NCBI GenBank assembly: GCA_951799445.1
Contig: OX637287.1
Coordinates: 16,244,224 to 16,308,223, forward strand
Direction: 5' to 3'
Source of the DNA: Pseudisothecium myosuroides
Taxonomy: Eukaryota > Streptophyta > Bryopsida > Hypnales > Lembophyllaceae
Length of the DNA: 64,000 bases
This document shows positions 59,583 through 64,000 of this stretch, piece by piece. Position 1 is the stretch's first letter, and every line of letters starts with the position of its first letter. The notes under the pieces are model-generated. The model ran no database searches and was not told where the DNA came from. It was given only the letters and a program-made list of their open reading frames with translations. A program made the translations under genes and the position numbers.

Positions 59583-62252
59583 TCAAGCCCGGGTTCCCGC
59601 TCTTTGTCGATCCTGATGAATCTTCAAACCCATGTACCTGGATACAGATACATCCACCAGGAGACAGTCTTCATCAGTTCGAAGTAAAGCACTGAGGGTA
59701 TAATACGCAGATGCATACACGGTTCGAACTGATTAATAAGATCTAAGTCAAAACGTACAACGACAAGCGAAACTTTGACACGCAAGACTCCGAGCATATG
59801 TGTACGTATTAGTGCTAAACTCTATAATTTTGTGTAGTTGATGTCCATTCTAATTACCTGCCGAGCATCATTACAGTTGCTTGTGGATTCGTCCCGGGCG
59901 AGGAGGTGAACGTTGACCCATCAATAACTCTGAGACCGTCGGCTCCAATGACACGTCGCGAGTCCTCATCAACAACACTCCCGACTCGACATCCCCCGTG
60001 GTAATGCCAAATAGTGATTACTGAATGGCGGCACCATTCTGCAAGTGTATCCGTGTCTCCCTCATTTGGCATGAGATTGCCTATTAATTCCGCGTTGTTG
60101 AGAATAGTTTCAGGTAGGGTTGTGTAAGTGAAATTCTTCATCTCCGTTGTCTGAAGCATTTGTTGTACCACTCTCGTACTCTCGATGCAAGTGTAAAGAT
60201 CCTCTGGTGTCGAGAAGTAGTTGAATTGAACCAAGGGGCTGCCTTCAATATCTGTCTTATTTAGAGTGAGATTTCCCATCGAAGAAGGTCCGTCCACCTT
60301 CTGCAAGATAACGCCAGCTTGTCCCAGAAGTTTCTGTGTTGTCGGTGACAAGTTGAGTAGTGCCTCAGCATACTTCTTTACAAGATCCTCGTTCCTAAAC
60401 CATGGCGCCATTATTCCCAGAGATCCTACTTGGGCCAAACTTACTTGGCTACCACTTGCTGTTTCAATGAAGCTTCCGAAGGCTGTTATGCCGACTGTTT
60501 GAATCAAAGAGACTTCAACTGGACTTGGCGACGGAACATATATGGCATTCGCAGGGTTGTCAGCCATGCCCTGCCCAACTCCTGGCAGGTTCAGAACGCT
60601 AGGTATGCCGAGTGACAAGAGGACGTCCGCATCTCCTACCCCACTCAACATAAGCAGGTGTGGGCTCCCGATCGCCCCTGCGGCCAGTAGTACTTCGCTT
60701 TCTTGGGCTTGACGCAGGATTGCCTGGTGTTGAAGTCCTATGTTGTCTGAGAATAGTACCCCAATTGCTCTGGGTGGGCTCCCTGGAACTGAAAGTGGAA
60801 TTCGAACGCTTATGAGACAAGAAGAGAACAGAGGCCTCTCTCGGAACTCACATTAACCACGCTACCCACAGTAGTCTGTTACACATCGGCTAGCTGCCGC
60901 CATCACCTCAAAATCTTTGATTCAATTTGGAGTTGCATTCATCTGGATTATAGGACGGCATTGCTACATCTAAATATGTGCAATTAAAATCAACCGATTG
61001 GTAGCTCGAACCAGCTTAACTCAAGCGTGATCGAGTGCTACAGGTAACGAGAAAAGATGCTGCTAACAATTGCACACATTAAAATATTCAACTTCAAAGA
61101 AATGATACCTGTTGGAGCAAACAGGATCCTGTGTACGTTTGCAAAGAGAAGGACCGTAATGTTATTTGGGTTTGCGTATTGAAGGAGGTCAGCAGCTGTG
61201 TGCCGTTTTCCATCATCATCAAAGATGGAGCCTCCAATTTTTGTGCCTAGCACATGCTCGTACGTGGCTCCATTATCTGGACCGACTCCTACCTCCAAGA
61301 GTGCGTTTCTTACTGCTGTTTGCCATTGCTGCAATCGAGGGAAACATGCCACAATAGTCTCAACCCACGAGTAAGCGGAGGCAACCATTTTAGCATCCCA
61401 ACCTGCTCTGCTGACATATTCTTCACTGGCACGACTGTAGAAGCCAGCATTAATCGCGCTTCCTCCTCCGAGTACCCGGGCGCGCCTGTTGAAGACGCCA
61501 TCCACTGACTGGAAGCTCTGTACCGGCGAGTACCAGGTGTTTCCGTGAATGTTAGAGATGAGTTTCCCAAAATTCGCGGCATTCTCAATGTCAGGGTTGC
61601 CGTAAGGTGTACTTCCTCTTTCGAGCAACAGTACCGAGTAGTTAAGCGACAAGGTGGCCGCCAGAGGACAACCCGCAGCCCCTCCACCAACGATTATGTA
61701 GTCAAAATCGATTGCAACCGGTGGTGCACCCGAAGCATTCTTCAAAAATGGATAATCTCCACCTGCTGAACGCATTCCCACTACGGGGATGACCATTGCT
61801 AAGCATTAGAATGAACTCTAACCAGGATGAATTTGACCAATCAACCCGGGGTGAACAATTGAAAGATATAATTATCGTGAACTTAGTTGTGCTGTAAATC
61901 AGAAGAATTTTCTTAACAAATTAGACATGCTCAATACATTTATAACTGAATCGAGTTCACTACAGAAGTAGATGGTAATTACGTGTGCAAGAATCCCAGG
62001 ACGAATCAGCAGCGTTAGACTAGTAATTAGACAATGAATTGGAACACGTGTACCAATCTTGCCACTACCATATAGGGTGCACAATTTTTAGTTATTGTGA
62101 CAGTTGACTATATTTAAAAATTTGGTAAGGCGTAGTAATTCCAGAGCTCAGATGAACAACACACCAGCTGCAATTGCCGGAGGCAGAAACGAGAGCGAAG
62201 CAATCACCAGCACCATTGGGAGGGCAATCCTCCATTTACGAAAGCTGTCCAT
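59583..62252 (-). CDS. HOTHEAD-like GMC (FAD-dependent) oxidoreductase, secreted, 587 aa, 4 exons
   Basis: Exons: 62252-62165, 61798-61109, 60788-59858, 59637-59583. All are GT-AG (phases 1, 1, 2) and the joined frame is open for 587 codons. Exon 1 encodes only a signal peptide: MDSFRKWR followed by a hydrophobic stretch ending PPAIAA. The mature part starts with the family motif YPFLKNASGAPP. The FAD-binding loop GGGAAG is at 67-72 and is followed by CPLAATL. RVLGGGSAINAGFYSRA is the usual second FAD contact. The substrate-side motif GAIGSPHLLMLSGVG starts exon 3. The C-terminal catalytic pair is in WHYHGG (His523) and GTNPQAT (Asn560), and the end RYMGLKI is typical. The length is close to Arabidopsis HOTHEAD (about 594). 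Relatives include HOTHEAD, proposed to oxidise omega-hydroxy fatty acids for cutin, and hydroxynitrile lyases, so the substrate cannot be inferred. A start at 61796 without signal peptide is possible but less likely. Confidence 0.92.
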
Positions 62253-62694
62253 CCTCTCCGATATCTTTAAAATGCCGTCCTCCTCCCTTGCAATTTAGAA
62301 TCAGGATAATCTAGGAAACTCTTTCTTCACCTCGTTCAGCAGGTCTCATATTGTTTCAATGGCAGGTGAATTAGAAAATACAGCTCCAGTACACTCAGTC
62401 TCAGCCAGATATACGTTAAATGTTCTGCAATTCATGTTTGAAAACATTAATTAATTCTAAATCTCTTCATGAACGAAGCCTCGATCTGAAAAACTGCAAC
62501 ACTGAAACCAGCATATAACACTCATGTTGTCAGCTCAGAATTTATCGAAGCCATACCTTGAATTTTCCCCCTGATAGAACCGAACCGTATTCACACACGT
62601 TGCTCCCCGCAGTTGAACCAAGTCAGTTTCTCTAGATTGTGTCAAACTCCACCTCCTGCGATTTATTTTGTTCCATCAATCACAGGGCATCTAT
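62253..62694 (-). promoter_or_regulatory. Upstream region of the GMC oxidoreductase gene
   Basis: Region 5' of the signal-peptide exon, presumed to carry the 5' UTR and promoter. No specific element is identified. Confidence 0.3.
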
Positions 62695-63585
62695 TTAATC
62701 GTCTGCATTGGACCAGAGACTAGTACATTGTGCTAAATATTGAAGTTCACCCGCATAAGTCTCCATTATTCCTCCTAAGGCCTTAAAATACCTGTCTGCT
62801 GATGAAATGAAAAGATATGCAAATAAGCTCTTAAAGAATATACTGAAAATTTCTTGAAAAGTTGGACCGACACGCTCCGAACTAAATTCTTCACTCAAGC
62901 AACTAGGAGACTGGACTGAAGCTACGAATCAAAACTGAATTTCGAAATGGACCAAGTCGTTTCCGAACAGTGCATAAATACAAAGCTATTGAAAACTCAC
63001 ATGCATGTGCAGCACACTTAAGCTCCTCACGAAACTTGCTAGCTAATTCGCTCAGAAGTTCATTAGCACAAACATCCTTGACAATCCAATAGCCAAGCCA
63101 AAAATACCTCTGCTGATGACAGAGAAGATATGTCGCATTAGAAAGAATTAGATATACGAATGAGCACCGAGAGATTATCTATGGTCCCCGGATTGCCATC
63201 CCCGGTTCACAGTTTGTCAACAGGGAAATATGTGCCACAAATTTTCCCTGGCTGCTGGCTCTAACATTTCCTTGATTCCGATCCCTCAAGAAAATACCTT
63301 CAATTTCCCAGAAGATTTGCACCAGGACGAAGACGCTCATGAAGAAGCAATTGAAATTTCTTGAAATGCTGGACAAGCTCAAAAGAAACTGAAGCAAACT
63401 TATTTTTCGGTGCGAAGAGTTTGAAGCCCGGGGACAAACCTTAGCTTCGGTACTGACCACGGTGCTTCCAATTTGTGAATGCCGAGCTATCAGCTTCTCA
63501 CGAGATGTGCAACACTGAAGTTCCTCATGAAGCTTGAGAATGCATTCAAATCTTTGAGCTAAGAGTTGAGCATCTCCGCGCGCTC
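62695..63585 (-). other. Three similar exon-like units, unidentified gene or relic
   Basis: On the minus strand three segments read AGGTATTTT or similar, beginning near 63295, 63108 and 62792. The last two are preceded by an identical ATCAGCAG acceptor-like sequence. Frames after them give RYFWLGYWIVKDVCANELLS and RYFKALGGIMETYAGELQYL; the last runs to a stop at about 62695. Between them lie similar segments reading SFELVQHFKKFQLLL and SVSVQLFKKF. A segment at 63580-63420 reads LLAQRFECILKLHEELQCC. These look like helical, coiled-coil-like pieces of a duplicated exon, but frames are interrupted and no family is recognised. It could be the 3' part of a gene continuing past the window, or a pseudogene. 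Confidence 0.25.
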
Positions 63586-63600
63586 GAATTCAAACTGAGA

Positions 63601-64000
63601 TGGAATTGGGCGGGCCGGCAAGTCTTGGGAGCCTATGGGCGCCGAAGCTGTCACTGTCATTTGGCAATTCTTATGCGTACTGGAGCCGCCGTCTTTCTTC
63701 CATGGAATCAGACCATCAGATGACTTGGACAGGTACATAACAGGCAAAACCCATGGCCATTCTCTGATCACCCTTAACCGTCTAGGGGTCCACCAACAGT
63801 TTGTGAGATGTATTAAATTAGATTGGAATAAATAACATAGTTCAAAAAAAAGATGCTTCGAATATAGTGAAAGCATTCATCAAATAAAACAAAAATTTGT
63901 GGTGAAGGAAACAAAGAATTTAGCTACGTGAATAGTTTTTAAATTTTTTTTGTCAACAAGATTTGGTGTAATAGAATTTAGGTATTGTCTTTCAACTAGA
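63601..64000. other. Window end, no feature supported
   Basis: GC-balanced to about 63.8 kb, then AT-rich. Open frames on both strands (63559-63876 minus, 63635-63835 plus) overlap each other and match nothing I know. Confidence 0.4.

Overview
The window looks like nuclear DNA of a land plant. It holds four intron-bearing protein-coding genes, each of a family typical of plants: a CaMK/CDPK-like kinase, a STRUBBELIG-type LRR receptor kinase, a protein-only RNase P and a HOTHEAD-like GMC oxidoreductase. They sit in long AT-rich intergenic DNA packed with short non-autonomous transposons. All introns read here are GT-AG. The proteins keep family motifs but differ much in their linkers, which suggests a bryophyte, lycophyte or fern rather than a crop. 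That placement is an inference and I cannot name the species.

Layout. 1-11.3 kb is AT-rich and filled with transposon copies. 11.4-13.9 kb (minus) is a three-exon Ser/Thr kinase, followed by a GC-richer upstream region to about 16.1 kb. 16.1-35 kb is a large transposon-dominated block with no intact gene; it holds a decayed Harbinger-like transposase near 20.1-20.5 kb and a (TA)54 microsatellite. 36.8-44.2 kb (plus) is a 16-exon STRUBBELIG-family receptor kinase. 45.2-47.1 kb holds three MITEs. 47.7-52.6 kb (minus) is a nine-exon PRORP gene whose last exon carries an unusual tail of 99-bp repeats rich in S-P-K motifs. 53.7-59.5 kb is intergenic with a few small elements. 59.6-62.3 kb (minus) is a four-exon GMC oxidoreductase with a separate signal-peptide exon. 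62.7-63.6 kb holds three weakly similar, possibly exonic units of unknown nature.

Two transposon families dominate. Family 1 has ends TTAACCCCTAAAGG...CCTTTAGGGGTTAA, i.e. TTAA target duplications and short CCCCTAAAGG inverted repeats; typical copies are about 900-940 bp, and most carry a conserved small hairpin near one end. Family 2 has GGGTNATTGCAAGAAA termini and, in six copies, identical 4-bp flanking duplications of differing sequence (ATAA, TAAA, TCTT, TCTA, TTTT, AAAT). Some copies are nested. Harbinger-type and pogo/Emigrant-type MITEs are also present. No copy in the window encodes an intact transposase.

The four genes act in separate processes (signalling, receptor-mediated morphogenesis, tRNA maturation, secreted oxidoreductase chemistry). 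Nothing suggests they are co-regulated. The most unusual items are the RNase P tail and the TTAA element family.
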